DNA of 64,000 bases from JAGNKE01 sp965230245 (GCA_965230245.1 OZ246000.1:1364001-1428000); one strand, 5' to 3'; numbered from the stretch's first letter, positions 41,489 through 50,796 are shown. The notes: a model not told the origin generated them from the sequence alone. Made by a program: numbers and translations.

Positions 41489-43684
41489 ATGCTGAAAATG
41501 AAGCTTTCAAAAAAATTACCGTTTGTAATAACCGGTTTAGCGGCTTTTGCGGTCTTGGTGACAACATTCTTTTTGATCAAGGACTCCTCACACGAGATCA
41601 TTCATCAGGAAAGTGACAAACTGCTCGCTTTAAAGGAATCAAGAGCGTCTACTCTTGAAACTTATCTCTCATCAATCCAGCAAGATTTATCATCTTTGTC
41701 CAAAAACGAATATGTAAGACAGGCGCTCTTTGATTTCATGAGCGGATGGGATGATTTGGGCTACCATGGCAGCCAGACAAAAATTCTGCAAAGACTTTAT
41801 ATAGAAGACAATCCGCACCCGACCGGCTCCAAGGAAGAATTGGATTACGCGAAAGACGGCTCACTCTACAGCTTGGCCCACAAACGCTATCACCCGTGGT
41901 TCCGTCACTTCTTAAGACAGCGTGATTACTATGATATTTTCCTGTTCGCACCGGACGGTGACCTTGTTTACACCGTGTTCAAGGAACTTGACTATGCAAC
42001 GAACTTGAATACGGGGGAATGGAAGGACAGTGATCTGGGCAACGCATTTCGCGCGGCCAGAGACAATCCGCAACCTGATAAACAAAATTTCTTTGATTTT
42101 AAACCCTACGCGCCGAGCCACGGAGCAGCGGCAAGCTTTATATCGCAGGCCATCCTGAACGATGACGGTTCGCTCGCCGGTGTTTTGGTCTTCCAGATGC
42201 CGATCGCACGCATCAACGCGGTCATGAACGTGGCCGTAGGGATGGGCGAATCCGGCGAAACCTATATCGTCGGGCAGGACTATTTGATGCGCAGCGATTC
42301 CAGATTTTCGGAAGAATCGACAATCTTGAAAACAAAAGTCTCCGGGGCAACCGTAGAAAAAGCTCTGGCGGGTGAAAATGGTATAGAATTTGTCGATGAC
42401 TACCGCGGCATCTCCGTACTCTCGGCATACGGCCCGTTCGAATTCATGGGGACACAATGGGCAATCATGGCCGAAATGGATGAATCGGAAATTATGGCTC
42501 CCATCTATAAAATGGAAGTGAAAGCGGCAATCGAAATTCTGATATTGATGCTCATCGTAACCGCTAGTGGCGTTTATCTGGCCAGAAATATCACAAAGCC
42601 GATTACGGCAATGTCGGATGCGATGAAAAACATCGCGGATGGTGATTACAACGTTGAAATTCCGGGCGTAGAACGCGCCGATGAAATCGGTGATATGGCA
42701 GCATCCGTGCAAGTCTTTAAGGAAAACGGATTGGAAGCAAAACGCTTGCAGGAGAAGCAAGCCGAAATCGAAAAACGCGCGGAAGAAGAGAAAAAGCGCA
42801 TGATGCAGGAAATGGCCGATCAGTTTGATGCAAAAGTCGGTGGAGCGATCCAGAACCTTACGGCTTCTGCTCAAAGTCTTCAGAGTGCGGCAACTCAACT
42901 GGATAACAATGCCCAGCAAACGCAACATTCAAGCGGCACAGTGGCCTCCGCAGCCGAGGAAACAAGCGCAAACGTCGCAACAGTTGCATCCGCAACCGAG
43001 GAGATGACGGCCAGTGCGCAGGAAATTTCAACGCAAGTCTCCAGCGTGGCCAGCAAGGCAAGTATGGCCGCAGATAGCGCAAACCGCACCAGCGAAAAAG
43101 TTGATGCCCTTAATCAACTCGTCGCAAATATCGGAGAAGTGGTCGTCGCCATCAAGGATATAGCCGAACAGACCAATCTCCTTGCCCTAAACGCTACGAT
43201 TGAGGCGGCCAGAGCCGGTGATGCGGGTAAAGGGTTTGCGGTCGTTGCCGATGAAGTCAAAAAACTTGCAAACGAAACCGCACACAAAACAGGTGAAATC
43301 GAGGAACGTATTTCCGAGATTCAGGGCGCAACATCTGATGCGGTCACGGCGATGCAGGAAATTATCGGTAATATCTCCGAAATCGACAACGCATCAACAG
43401 GCACCGCGTCTGCCGTTGAGGAACAAAATTCAGTGATATCCGAAATTACCAGAAACATCACCGAAGTCTCCGAAGCAGCGCGCCAGGTGGCAGATGAAAT
43501 TATCAATGTGCAGAACGCGTCATCAGAGATGGGGCAATCTTCTCAGATGTTAAAGCAATCTGCAGATGGTATTTCCGGTCTGTCGGCGGAACTCGAGGAG
43601 GCTGTAAGGGTATTTCTGGCTGAAATCAGAGGGGATCAACAAACGGCTGCCTCTGAAAATCAGTTAAGTCAAGCAGCTGAATAA
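41489..43684 (+). CDS. Methyl-accepting chemotaxis protein
   Basis: A 731-residue chemoreceptor. TM1 (residues about 11-31), a long periplasmic sensor (about 32-340) of the double Cache type judged by length and GMGESGETYIVGQDYLMRSDS, TM2 (about 343-365, ILILMLIVTASGVYLARNI), HAMP (about 366-420), and a signalling domain with the hairpin tip DIAEQTNLLALNATIEAARAG split here as EQTNLLALNATIEAA. No C-terminal CheR pentapeptide. A coiled-coil stretch rich in Glu/Lys follows HAMP. The ligand is unknown. Confidence 0.93.
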   Translation: MLKMKLSKKLPFVITGLAAFAVLVTTFFLIKDSSHEIIHQESDKLLALKESRASTLETYLSSIQQDLSSLSKNEYVRQALFDFMSGWDDLGYHGSQTKILQRLYIEDNPHPTGSKEELDYAKDGSLYSLAHKRYHPWFRHFLRQRDYYDIFLFAPDGDLVYTVFKELDYATNLNTGEWKDSDLGNAFRAARDNPQPDKQNFFDFKPYAPSHGAAASFISQAILNDDGSLAGVLVFQMPIARINAVMNVAVGMGESGETYIVGQDYLMRSDSRFSEESTILKTKVSGATVEKALAGENGIEFVDDYRGISVLSAYGPFEFMGTQWAIMAEMDESEIMAPIYKMEVKAAIEILILMLIVTASGVYLARNITKPITAMSDAMKNIADGDYNVEIPGVERADEIGDMAASVQVFKENGLEAKRLQEKQAEIEKRAEEEKKRMMQEMADQFDAKVGGAIQNLTASAQSLQSAATQLDNNAQQTQHSSGTVASAAEETSANVATVASATEEMTASAQEISTQVSSVASKASMAADSANRTSEKVDALNQLVANIGEVVVAIKDIAEQTNLLALNATIEAARAGDAGKGFAVVADEVKKLANETAHKTGEIEERISEIQGATSDAVTAMQEIIGNISEIDNASTGTASAVEEQNSVISEITRNITEVSEAARQVADEIINVQNASSEMGQSSQMLKQSADGISGLSAELEEAVRVFLAEIRGDQQTAASENQLSQAAE

Positions 43685-43826
43685 CATCGGCAGCCTTCAC
43701 TGTGTAAAACGAGTAAAAGTCATCTTTGACAATTAAGAAAAATAATTTACATAATATTTTTCTTGCATTTCTATACGTTTTGTTGTTTTTTCTAACCACT
43801 GAAAATTAAACCTAGAGGCAAATAAC

Positions 43827-44123
43827 ATGCTGAAAACTAAAATGATTGCACTGGCAACAGTCGCCGTATTTACATTCGCGCCAATGGGCGTATTCGCAAA
43901 AGACGAAGCCCCGAAAGTATCCTACTCTGCAAAAAAACAGGGCAAAGTTGCTTTTGAAAATGAAAAAGAAGACGTTGCTGCTAAAGAAGAAACATCAGAA
44001 GCGGAAACTGCGGAAATGGGCGAAGGCGCTCCTGAAAATATCGAACCGGCTGCCGGCGGCATCTTTGAAGAAGAGCAGGAAGAAAACTCCGTTGCTGAAG
44101 AGATGAAATTACCAAGAAAATAA
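43827..44123 (+). CDS. Small secreted acidic protein
   Basis: A 98-residue protein with a signal peptide (MIALATVAVFTFAPMGVFA-KDE). The mature 74 residues are disordered and acidic (EETSEAETAEMGEGAPENIEP). AGAGG lies about 8 bp before the ATG and a strong terminator follows, so it is a complete transcription unit. Function unknown; such small acidic exported proteins can bind cations. Confidence 0.6.
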   Translation: MLKTKMIALATVAVFTFAPMGVFAKDEAPKVSYSAKKQGKVAFENEKEDVAAKEETSEAETAEMGEGAPENIEPAAGGIFEEEQEENSVAEEMKLPRK

Positions 44124-44146
44124 TATCTTGTTATCTTGAGAATTTG

Positions 44147-44175
44147 AAAAAGCGGTCTGAGCACCGCTTTTTTTT
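44147..44175 (+). terminator. Intrinsic terminator
   Basis: AAAAGCGGT (44148-44156) pairs with ACCGCTTTT (44163-44171), followed by a long T run. Confidence 0.88.
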
Positions 44176-44261
44176 GATGCTTTAATTAGTGGCCAGATCA
44201 AGTCCGATCACTCATTGTAAAAGTACAACGCACCCGTTATTCATTCATAACGTTTTATGTT

Positions 44262-44690
44262 TTAATCACAATGCGCTGCTGCATAGGACAGGTCTCCGGG
44301 TTCGATGCGATGAAAGCGCTCCAGCCTCTGGGAAAGAAATTCAATACGCTCTGCTTCGCTACGAAGAGACGCATATTGACGATAAGGGCCCTCGAACATC
44401 GCCCGAATGAATTGCGGCGGGTGTGTTGAGTTCTTCTCTATGGCGGCCTGAACATAAGGCTCATGCTCGCTCGGCGTCATTTCGTAAAGGTTTTCTGAGT
44501 AGCCGTGTATTCTGCTGTCCAGAGCTCCGAGATAGGCGGCGGTCACTTTTCCGTCCTCAGCAAGGTGACAGTCTGCCAGTTCTCTCAGGTCTTCACGTGA
44601 GGTAAAGGTCTGTGCATCCGCCGAGTTCGCCGTCAACATGGTGCTAAGCAAAAATACACCCGCAACGTTTCTGATCTTTCCTATTTCCAT
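44262..44690 (-). CDS. Secreted protein near a Zur-type box
   Basis: A 142-residue protein with a signal peptide (GVFLLSTMLTANSADA-QTF). The mature part is helical with two cysteines (LADCHLAED and the final AAHCD). The start MEIGKIRN at 44690 has AAGGAG 5 bp upstream; five more codons are open. A Zur-type box lies 46-60 bp upstream in the promoter position, so zinc-dependent expression is likely. No family recognised. Confidence 0.7.
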   Translation of the reverse strand: MEIGKIRNVAGVFLLSTMLTANSADAQTFTSREDLRELADCHLAEDGKVTAAYLGALDSRIHGYSENLYEMTPSEHEPYVQAAIEKNSTHPPQFIRAMFEGPYRQYASLRSEAERIEFLSQRLERFHRIEPGDLSYAAAHCD

Positions 44691-44735
44691 GGTAACTCCT
44701 TGCATTTTGTTATGAAACCGCCTAAAAATTTAAGT

Positions 44736-44750
44736 TGTTACATTATAACA
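44736..44750. promoter_or_regulatory. Zur-type box 1
   Basis: TGTTACATTATAACA differs at one position from the established Zur palindrome TGTTATANTATAACA. It lies between the divergent secreted-protein gene (46 bp away) and the ABC operon (167 bp away). Two close copies occur at 51617 and 52319. Confidence 0.72.
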
Positions 44751-44916
44751 TATCAAATTAATGCAATAAGAAATTCAAAATTATAAAAAAAACTGCTATA
44801 CGGACACTCAGTTTCCATGAATGAACAAAGCACCATTTTTGGTCGTTGTCTCGATCACAGAACGGAATTAAACTGAACAAGCGGAACAAATTGACAGATA
44901 CGAGAAAACGGCATCC

Positions 44917-45537
44917 ATGATACTGAGCCTTAAAAACATCAAGCACAAACATCTGTCCGATTCCGACAGCATCTCGGATTTAGGCATCAAGAGCGGGCAA
45001 AATCTATTGCTGTTGGGCCCTTCAGGATGCGGCAAGACGACATTACTGAATATCATGGCCGCACTTCTTCCGCCCGATAGTGGGGAGATAACTTTCGACC
45101 AACATGCTTACTCTTCACTTTCAACATCCGAAAAAGACAAATTACGCGCCGAGCATTTTGGGTTCATTTTTCAGCGTCATCATCTGATAGGGCACTTGAA
45201 CACGCAACAAAACATTGAAGTCGCACAGAGCAGCCCTGATACGGAATACATAAAGTCTCTTATTGATACGGTTGGCCTGACGGGCAAGGAAAAACAGAAA
45301 GCTCGAGACTTGAGCGTTGGAGAAGCGCAAAGGGTTGCGATTGCGCGTGCTCTGGCCAATAAGCCTAAAATTATTTTTGCGGACGAACCAACCTCAGCGC
45401 TGGATGATAATAATACAAACAAGGTCATGGAATTGATCTTTAATCAGGCTGAGCAGACGGGTGCAACGGTTATCGCCGCCACTCATGATGAACGCATCAA
45501 ACCGCGCTTTGGTAAAATAGTGGAGATGGCCGGATGA
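44917..45537 (+). CDS. ABC transporter ATP-binding protein, LolD/MacB type
   Basis: A 206-residue ATPase with Walker A GPSGCGKTTLLN, Q-loop FGFIFQRHHLIGHL, signature DLSVGEAQRVAIARAL and Walker B IIFADEPTSALDD. It belongs to the LolD/MacB class that powers FtsX-type permeases. It overlaps the permease gene (ATGA). Context (Zur-type box, His-rich permease, DUF3299 gene) suggests a metal, probably zinc, system of the Zrg type described in Vibrio; this is inference. Only a weak ribosome binding site precedes the ATG. Confidence 0.88.
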   Translation: MILSLKNIKHKHLSDSDSISDLGIKSGQNLLLLGPSGCGKTTLLNIMAALLPPDSGEITFDQHAYSSLSTSEKDKLRAEHFGFIFQRHHLIGHLNTQQNIEVAQSSPDTEYIKSLIDTVGLTGKEKQKARDLSVGEAQRVAIARALANKPKIIFADEPTSALDDNNTNKVMELIFNQAEQTGATVIAATHDERIKPRFGKIVEMAG

Positions 45538-46934
45538 AAGACGGGACTCTTATAATTTCCTCCCTGAAATCCAGATGGCTGAACAGTACGCTCTCGGTAT
45601 TTTTGACGGCATTCGGTGTGATGCTCGCCGTGATTATTCTGCAATTCGGTCATCATGTTCAAACCCGTATGAGTGCGGACGGCAGCGGCATAGATATCGT
45701 TGTCGGCGCAAAGGGAAGCCCCTTACAGCTTATCCTCTCATCTGTCTATCATATTGATATCCCGACGGGGAACATTCCGATGAAAGACGCACAAAAATGG
45801 ATGAATCATCCTCAAGTCAGGACGGCCATTCCGCTTGCGCTGGGGGATAACTGGAGAGGGTATCGCATCGTTGGGACAACGCGGGGGTATTTGGAGCATT
45901 ACGGCGCTGAAATAACAAAAGGCCGTGTATGGAACAAACCGTTCGAAGCCCTGACAGGCGCAGACATTCCGCTCGGGCTTGGAAAAACATTCTCGGGCGC
46001 GCACGGTCTGTCGGATGGCGGCCATATTCACGCAAATGAAAATTACACCGTCGTCGGCAGATTATCCAAGACAGGCTCTATTCTGGACAGGCTAATCTTA
46101 ACATCGGTTGACTCTGTCCTGCTCATCCATGGCCTGGAAGGCAACCATGATCATCACGAACACGAAGAACATAAGCAGGATCACGCTGACAATGAGGATC
46201 ATGACCACCATCAGCATGAAGACCGTGCGCACAAACACGAACAAGAAGAAAGTGAGCATGACCATGCTGACCATGCCCATGAGGAACATGATTACCACGA
46301 GCATAATCACGGTGATGCCCACGACCATGACCATGAGGAACACGATCATCACGCGCATCAACATGAAAAAGATCAAACTGAGTTGGGCAAAGCCGAGATT
46401 ACAGCGCTCCTGTTAAAAACCCGCTCTCCTATCGCGAATATGAATCTGCCTCGCCTCATCAATCGTGAAAGCGCTCTTCAAGCAGCCAATCCGGCGTTGG
46501 AGATGACACGACTGACATCAATGCTGGGTCTGGGAACGAAAACATTTACCGCCTTATCCGCATTGCTCATTGTAATAGCCGCATTGAGTATTTTTGCCGG
46601 ACTGGCCGGAAGTCTGGAAAACCGTATGGGAGATCTCGCTGTTTTGCGGGCGATCGGCTATTCCCGCAGGCGCATTTTGAAAATCATTATGACGGAAGGG
46701 ATGATCATTGTCCTTATTGGGCTAATCCTTGGTTTATCCATGGGGCTTTACGGATTTTCTATCCTGACCGCGATAATTAGCCCGCTAGAAGCAAGCGGCG
46801 CGACACTGCATTTCACAAGAGAGATGGGAATTGTAGTCTTATCCGTTATAATAGCCGGGATTTTAGCGTCAGCCGTTCCAGCTCTGCGCGCATCCCGTGT
46901 CAATGTCGCGGAACAACTCGGAAAGGTTTGCTAG
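45534..46934 (+). CDS. FtsX-type ABC permease with His-rich loop
   Basis: A 466-residue MacB/LolC-like permease: TM1 at about residues 17-37 (STLSVFLTAFGVMLAVIILQF), a large periplasmic domain, and three C-terminal helices (FTALSALLIVIAALSIFAGL onward, with LAVLRAIGYSRRRILKII). Residues about 203-281 form a loop made almost only of His, Asp, Glu and Lys (for example HDHDHEEHDHHAHQHE), a plausible zinc-capture arm. Family members move lipoproteins or extrude signals; the Vibrio Zrg importer instead moves zinc with a separate His-rich binding protein, absent here. Confidence 0.87.
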   Translation: MKDGTLIISSLKSRWLNSTLSVFLTAFGVMLAVIILQFGHHVQTRMSADGSGIDIVVGAKGSPLQLILSSVYHIDIPTGNIPMKDAQKWMNHPQVRTAIPLALGDNWRGYRIVGTTRGYLEHYGAEITKGRVWNKPFEALTGADIPLGLGKTFSGAHGLSDGGHIHANENYTVVGRLSKTGSILDRLILTSVDSVLLIHGLEGNHDHHEHEEHKQDHADNEDHDHHQHEDRAHKHEQEESEHDHADHAHEEHDYHEHNHGDAHDHDHEEHDHHAHQHEKDQTELGKAEITALLLKTRSPIANMNLPRLINRESALQAANPALEMTRLTSMLGLGTKTFTALSALLIVIAALSIFAGLAGSLENRMGDLAVLRAIGYSRRRILKIIMTEGMIIVLIGLILGLSMGLYGFSILTAIISPLEASGATLHFTREMGIVVLSVIIAGILASAVPALRASRVNVAEQLGKVC

Positions 46935-46951
46935 CACAGTAAAGTAAAACC

Positions 46952-47575
46952 ATGAAAAGATTGGGAAAGATTTTGATAAAAACATTATTGCTCATAATTT
47001 TTGCCGGTTTTTTGGGCTTAAGCTTTTTTACTGGGCAATTCAAGGATCCGGGCAACCCGTTGTCACATAAACGGCTGAGCCAACCGGAAGAATTCATAAC
47101 CAAAACATTTACATTTTCTGAAACCATAACCCCCGACCCACAAGACATTCTGGACGCAATACCCGAATTCGTAGATGTGCCTGAAGGCGGAACATCATGG
47201 ACCGTATTCGGAGAAACCAAACAGCACGAATACACATACATGGATGAAGGCGATATGGAATGGACGGGTGTTCGCCCCGAATTTTCTGAAAATATCAAGC
47301 CTCTGGACGGACAGACAATTAAGATTCAGGGCTATATGTTCCCCCTCAGTCAGGAAGAAAAACAGCCGATGTTTCTACTGGGGCCGTTTCCTGTAAGCTG
47401 CCCGTATCACTATCATGTTCCGCCCAAGCTCATTATCGAAGTCCATGCCAAGTCTCCCGTGGAATTCTCTTACGATGCAGTTGATATCAAGGGAACCTTG
47501 GAGCTTGTTTTCAAAGACGATGAATACAACATCTTCTACCGCCTGAAAGATGCGGAGCTTTTGAACGAAGAGTAA
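46952..47575 (+). CDS. DUF3299 protein, membrane-anchored or exported
   Basis: A 207-residue protein with an N-terminal hydrophobic segment (ILIKTLLLIIFAGFLGLSFF). The domain has IKIQGYMFPLSQEEKQPMF and LGPFPVSCPYHYHVPPKLII, typical of DUF3299, whose Cys and His residues suggest metal contact. Family members occur next to metal-related ABC genes. It follows the permease after 17 bp and is probably the third gene of the operon. Confidence 0.85.
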   Translation: MKRLGKILIKTLLLIIFAGFLGLSFFTGQFKDPGNPLSHKRLSQPEEFITKTFTFSETITPDPQDILDAIPEFVDVPEGGTSWTVFGETKQHEYTYMDEGDMEWTGVRPEFSENIKPLDGQTIKIQGYMFPLSQEEKQPMFLLGPFPVSCPYHYHVPPKLIIEVHAKSPVEFSYDAVDIKGTLELVFKDDEYNIFYRLKDAELLNEE

Positions 47576-47663
47576 AGCGCTCCTGAGTTCCTACCGAACA
47601 TCAACGCGGCGTAATTCTCCGCATTTTGCATACTCAGAAAAAAACACAGGAACAACCTGCGTA

Positions 47664-47690
47664 GATCAGGGTTTTCTGGGCTTTATCGGA
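47664..47690 (+). repeat. Left copy of a 27-bp imperfect direct repeat
   Basis: This 27-mer matches 57412-57438 at 24 positions (both contain GGCTTTATCGGA and GTTTTCT). It is followed by GTGAAG, reminiscent of the tRNA 3' end. It bounds a segment of about 9.7 kb that ends at tRNA-Gly, so it is a candidate outer attachment site. Confidence 0.6.
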
Positions 47691-47787
47691 GTGAAGTGAT
47701 AAGTAAAATTAAATCAAGTTTTTGCTATCTTTAGATTTAAAAGGGCAGGGCTAAAATTTTGTTTCTTATAGCGTCTTGTGAGTGTTT

Positions 47788-47814
47788 CCTGCCCGGGCGG
47801 GATGCCCGAACAGG
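47788..47814. repeat. Strong GC-rich hairpin
   Basis: CCTGCCCGGGC (47788-47798) can pair with GCCCGAACAGG (47804-47814); on the minus strand the two mismatches become G-U pairs. It lies just past the stop of the minus-strand membrane-protein gene and may stabilise or end its transcript, although no T run follows on that strand. Confidence 0.45.
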
Positions 47815-47822
47815 ATGTTTTC

Positions 47823-49181
47823 TTACTCGTATTTTTTCGAAGGTTGCGTCATGCGGTCCCATTTCATTTTGATAACCGCGCCGTGGCGTTCTATCAGTGA
47901 GGCCGTAATGATGATTGCTCCACCCATGACGGATAAGGTTATCCAGTTGGAGAAATCGATCATTTCAACTACTTCCATGATTTGCCGTGCGGCACCGGCC
48001 AGGACCATCAGAGCGCCTAGCGTCATCATATAACGCAGGCCGTTTTGACGGCTTACAGCAATGATCGCCAGCCCGGCGAATATACACAATATAGCGTTGG
48101 GCATATCATCGACGAAGATGACCGGTAGGAGATGGCTTACGCCGAGTACGACCCCAGCCATGCATACGGGAACTATGGGCTTTTGACAGCGTGTTGATAT
48201 CTCCATCAACAGAGCAGCCAGTACAATGCCGAATACATTGACTGCCAACTCACCCGTTAGGAAGCGGGCTGCCAGCCATGCTGCCGGAATAGCTATCCCG
48301 ACTGCGGCGATATGAGCCAGCAGATGCGTTACGCCGCGGGCAAACGATGCTTCTTCCGTTTGCTGTGCGCAGAAACGAATGGAGATGTATGCCGTTCCCG
48401 CCAGAATGATTTGCAAGATCTCATCTACCGGGTAGAGCCAGATACTGCGGCAAATGATTATACCCGCGGGCACAAAAATCGACGCCATGGCGAACAAGCC
48501 TTCCGGCGTGCGCAGCGTATGATCCTCTGCAATACGTTTGGCCAGTATCCATAGAGGAAGAAGTACGGCAAACAGCGCAAGTACCCCTACGAATACTGAC
48601 TCGCGCACAGGCAAAAGCAATAATAGGTTTGTAAACAAGAAGAGCGCGGACAATATGTGCGCGGATCGGCGTGCCAGAACCTTTTGGCTGACCCATGCCA
48701 CCGGTGCGCTGATTGCCAGCGTACCCACCAAAGCCGCAACAATCGCGCCGAATTCCGGTGCGACCCATTTTGCAAAACCTGGGTAATGTGCGAGTTCGCT
48801 GCCCCATTGCGTGGTAGAGAAGATAAGCGCGCCCAGCGTTGTCATGTTGACCGTAATTGAGATCAATACGAGACCGAAAAAGACCCGCGCACCCTTGTTT
48901 TCCTTCAAGAGATAGCTAAGTCCCAGCCCGCTGGCGGCGAGCAGAAATGTTTGCGATAAAAGCATGTAATAGCGGCTGATATCGTTGCCTTCCGACCAGC
49001 CCTGAGTTAGGTAAGAGGACATGGCGACCAGCATGATCAATGCTCCGCAAACCCTTAAAAGTGATGCAAAATTGGTCATTTTGCTGATCAGATCAATAAT
49101 GCCCGAGTTTTCAGCAGGCATAGCGGGAGGATCTTCATCCTCCCACCGCTCCGTGTTGTGGTTTTCTAAGGATGTGGTCAT
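47823..49181 (-). CDS. Polytopic membrane protein paired with PspA-like gene
   Basis: A 452-residue protein with a polar acidic N-terminus (ERWEDEDPPAMPAENSG) and about fourteen hydrophobic segments in alanine/leucine-rich helices, ending in a basic tail (KMKWDRMTQPSKKYE). It loosely resembles DUF2157/DUF4401-type membrane proteins. ATGA overlap with the upstream PspA-like gene shows obligate co-translation. Function unknown; a membrane anchor or sensor for the PspA-like protein is my inference. Confidence 0.75.
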   Translation of the reverse strand: MTTSLENHNTERWEDEDPPAMPAENSGIIDLISKMTNFASLLRVCGALIMLVAMSSYLTQGWSEGNDISRYYMLLSQTFLLAASGLGLSYLLKENKGARVFFGLVLISITVNMTTLGALIFSTTQWGSELAHYPGFAKWVAPEFGAIVAALVGTLAISAPVAWVSQKVLARRSAHILSALFLFTNLLLLLPVRESVFVGVLALFAVLLPLWILAKRIAEDHTLRTPEGLFAMASIFVPAGIIICRSIWLYPVDEILQIILAGTAYISIRFCAQQTEEASFARGVTHLLAHIAAVGIAIPAAWLAARFLTGELAVNVFGIVLAALLMEISTRCQKPIVPVCMAGVVLGVSHLLPVIFVDDMPNAILCIFAGLAIIAVSRQNGLRYMMTLGALMVLAGAARQIMEVVEMIDFSNWITLSVMGGAIIITASLIERHGAVIKMKWDRMTQPSKKYE

Positions 49182-49834
49182 TTTCCATCTCCCCTCTTAG
49201 TATCCAGTAACTCGGCGAGCTCTGCCTGTAATTGCGCTGTGTTTTCTTCCTGCACAAAAGACATATCGAGAGTATCGGTGTCCGACATATGGCCTGTGGC
49301 ATACTCTGTCTCGGTAATCAGCATTTCCCAGCGGTCAAAGGTGTCTTCGATACCGTTAGTGGTGCTCCCTTCAATCTTGCTGATGATCCGCATTGCATCC
49401 GCTGTTGATTGCCGCGAGCGCATCAGATTCTGCTGCTGCGTGATGTCACGTAGGCGCTGCTCCATGCGCTGAACGTTTTCTCCCACCCTTGCTTCCAGCT
49501 CTTCATGGCGCAAGAGGGCAGTCTCAAATTGAGTGATTTGTTGGCGGCACTGGTTGCGCCTGGCTATACACGCTAATGCTTTTTGCTCATCCTTTTCGGC
49601 CGTTTCTTTTGCACGGGCCTCCCAGAGATCTTCCATCCTTTTCGCATCAAGCAGGCGTGTGCGCATGGCCTCACCATCCTTGCGCACACGCTCCAGCCTG
49701 ACTTTTGCTTTTGCTACAGCCGCGCGCGTGTCTTTCAGCGCAACCGCAACCACAGAGTCGTGGTTTTCTACGTGGGATACCATCTCGTCCAGCTTACCGG
49801 TGAGCGTGGCCGTAATACGGGTGAAGATATTCAT
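49178..49834 (-). CDS. PspA/IM30-like coiled-coil protein
   Basis: A 218-residue all-helical protein starting MNIFTRITATLTGKLDEMVSHVEN, with long heptad stretches (AKAKVRLERVRKDGEAMRTR, ETALLRHEELEARVGENVQ). This matches the PspA/Vipp1 architecture: amphipathic N-terminal helix and hairpin of coiled coils. Such proteins coat and repair stressed inner membranes. It lies divergent to an XRE-type regulator and is coupled to a large membrane protein, a set-up different from pspABC. Confidence 0.75.
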   Translation of the reverse strand: MNIFTRITATLTGKLDEMVSHVENHDSVVAVALKDTRAAVAKAKVRLERVRKDGEAMRTRLLDAKRMEDLWEARAKETAEKDEQKALACIARRNQCRQQITQFETALLRHEELEARVGENVQRMEQRLRDITQQQNLMRSRQSTADAMRIISKIEGSTTNGIEDTFDRWEMLITETEYATGHMSDTDTLDMSFVQEENTAQLQAELAELLDTKRGDGK

Positions 49835-49931
49835 TCTGTTTCTCCTTAACTATGTTTGCACTACCTGTAGCGTATAAAAAGAATTCAAAATAAGATACTT
49901 TGTTGTTAAAAGTTGTATTATTGTATTATTT

Positions 49932-49952
49932 AAGTATTATATATTAATACTT
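49932..49952. promoter_or_regulatory. Dyad between PspA-like gene and regulator
   Basis: AAGTATT (49932-49938) and AATACTT (49946-49952) are perfect arms around ATATATT, 17 bp before the regulator's ATG. It is well placed as an operator for the XRE-type protein controlling itself and the divergent pair. Confidence 0.5.
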
Positions 49953-49969
49953 TTTGGAGATATCGACCT

Positions 49970-50719
49970 ATGCAAACCTCTTTGTTGCTTCAAACCTTAA
50001 AGCATTGCCTTAGGCTTCAAGGGAAGACGTACGCCGATGTGGCGCAGACGCTCGGTTTGTCGGAAGCCAGTGTCAAGCGGATGTTTTCGGAGCAGCATTT
50101 TTCTCTGGAACGTCTGGACAAGGTTTGCAACATGCTGGGTATGGAGATCAGTGACCTCGTCCAACATATGGATGCTCTGCAAACCAGAGTTGAGAAGCTG
50201 ACGCACAGCCAGGAAGCAGAAATAATTCAGGATATTTCATTAATTCTGGTCACTGTCTGTGTATTTAACCAATGGACGATAGACAACATCACGGAATATT
50301 TCACATTGAGCCAAGACGAGTGTGTGGTGAAACTGCTCAAGCTGGACAAGATCGGGATTATCCAGCTTCTCCCGCATAACCGGTATAAACTTCTCATCAG
50401 TCCTAATTTTTCATGGATCGAGAACGGGCCGTTTGAGCGTTTCTTCCGTGAGCATGTCGGACAGGAATATTTTAACAGCAGTTTTCACGGCGATCATCGC
50501 TGTTTGCGTGTGCTTAATGGTGCCCTTTCAACTGCTAGTGCCGCAGAGTTCAGGCAGAAACTGATACGGCTTGCCCGCGAGTTCAGTGAGACCGCGCGTG
50601 AGGAAGCGAGCCTGCCTGTAGGTAATCGGGATGGTGTAACTCTGGTGATGGCGATACGAAATTGGGATTATGGATTTTTCGACCATCTCGTTCGTCCGGA
50701 GTATAAAAGTAAAGCCTAA
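49970..50719 (+). CDS. XRE-type transcriptional regulator
   Basis: A 249-residue protein. Residues 1-65 are a Cro/CI-type helix-turn-helix (KTYADVAQTLGLSEASVKRMFSEQHFSLERL shortened: DVAQTLGLSEASVKRMF). Residues about 80-145 may form a second winged-helix-like domain (EYFTLSQDECVVKLLKLDKIGIIQLLP). The remaining part has no recognised ligand domain. Regulators of this build are known in other proteobacteria. GGAG precedes the ATG by about 10 bp. It likely controls the divergent membrane-stress-like pair. Confidence 0.8.
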   Translation: MQTSLLLQTLKHCLRLQGKTYADVAQTLGLSEASVKRMFSEQHFSLERLDKVCNMLGMEISDLVQHMDALQTRVEKLTHSQEAEIIQDISLILVTVCVFNQWTIDNITEYFTLSQDECVVKLLKLDKIGIIQLLPHNRYKLLISPNFSWIENGPFERFFREHVGQEYFNSSFHGDHRCLRVLNGALSTASAAEFRQKLIRLAREFSETAREEASLPVGNRDGVTLVMAIRNWDYGFFDHLVRPEYKSKA

Positions 50720-50796
50720 TTTCTTATGGAACTAAAATATTAAGCCTAACACTACAATACTACGGTGATCTGCAGACTAAGTTAGTCTTTATCGGA

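Noticed and set aside
41912..42928. 338-residue minus-strand frame inside the chemoreceptor gene
   Set aside because: Shadow frame; His/Cys-rich without any family feature.
46139..46376. His/Asp codon repeats as a CRISPR-like or tandem DNA repeat
   Set aside because: The repetition follows the codons of a coherent reading frame and has no regular spacers.
45575..46416. Met/Thr- and Val/Met-rich frames over the His-rich permease loop
   Set aside because: Caused by the repetitive CAT/GAT codons of the loop.
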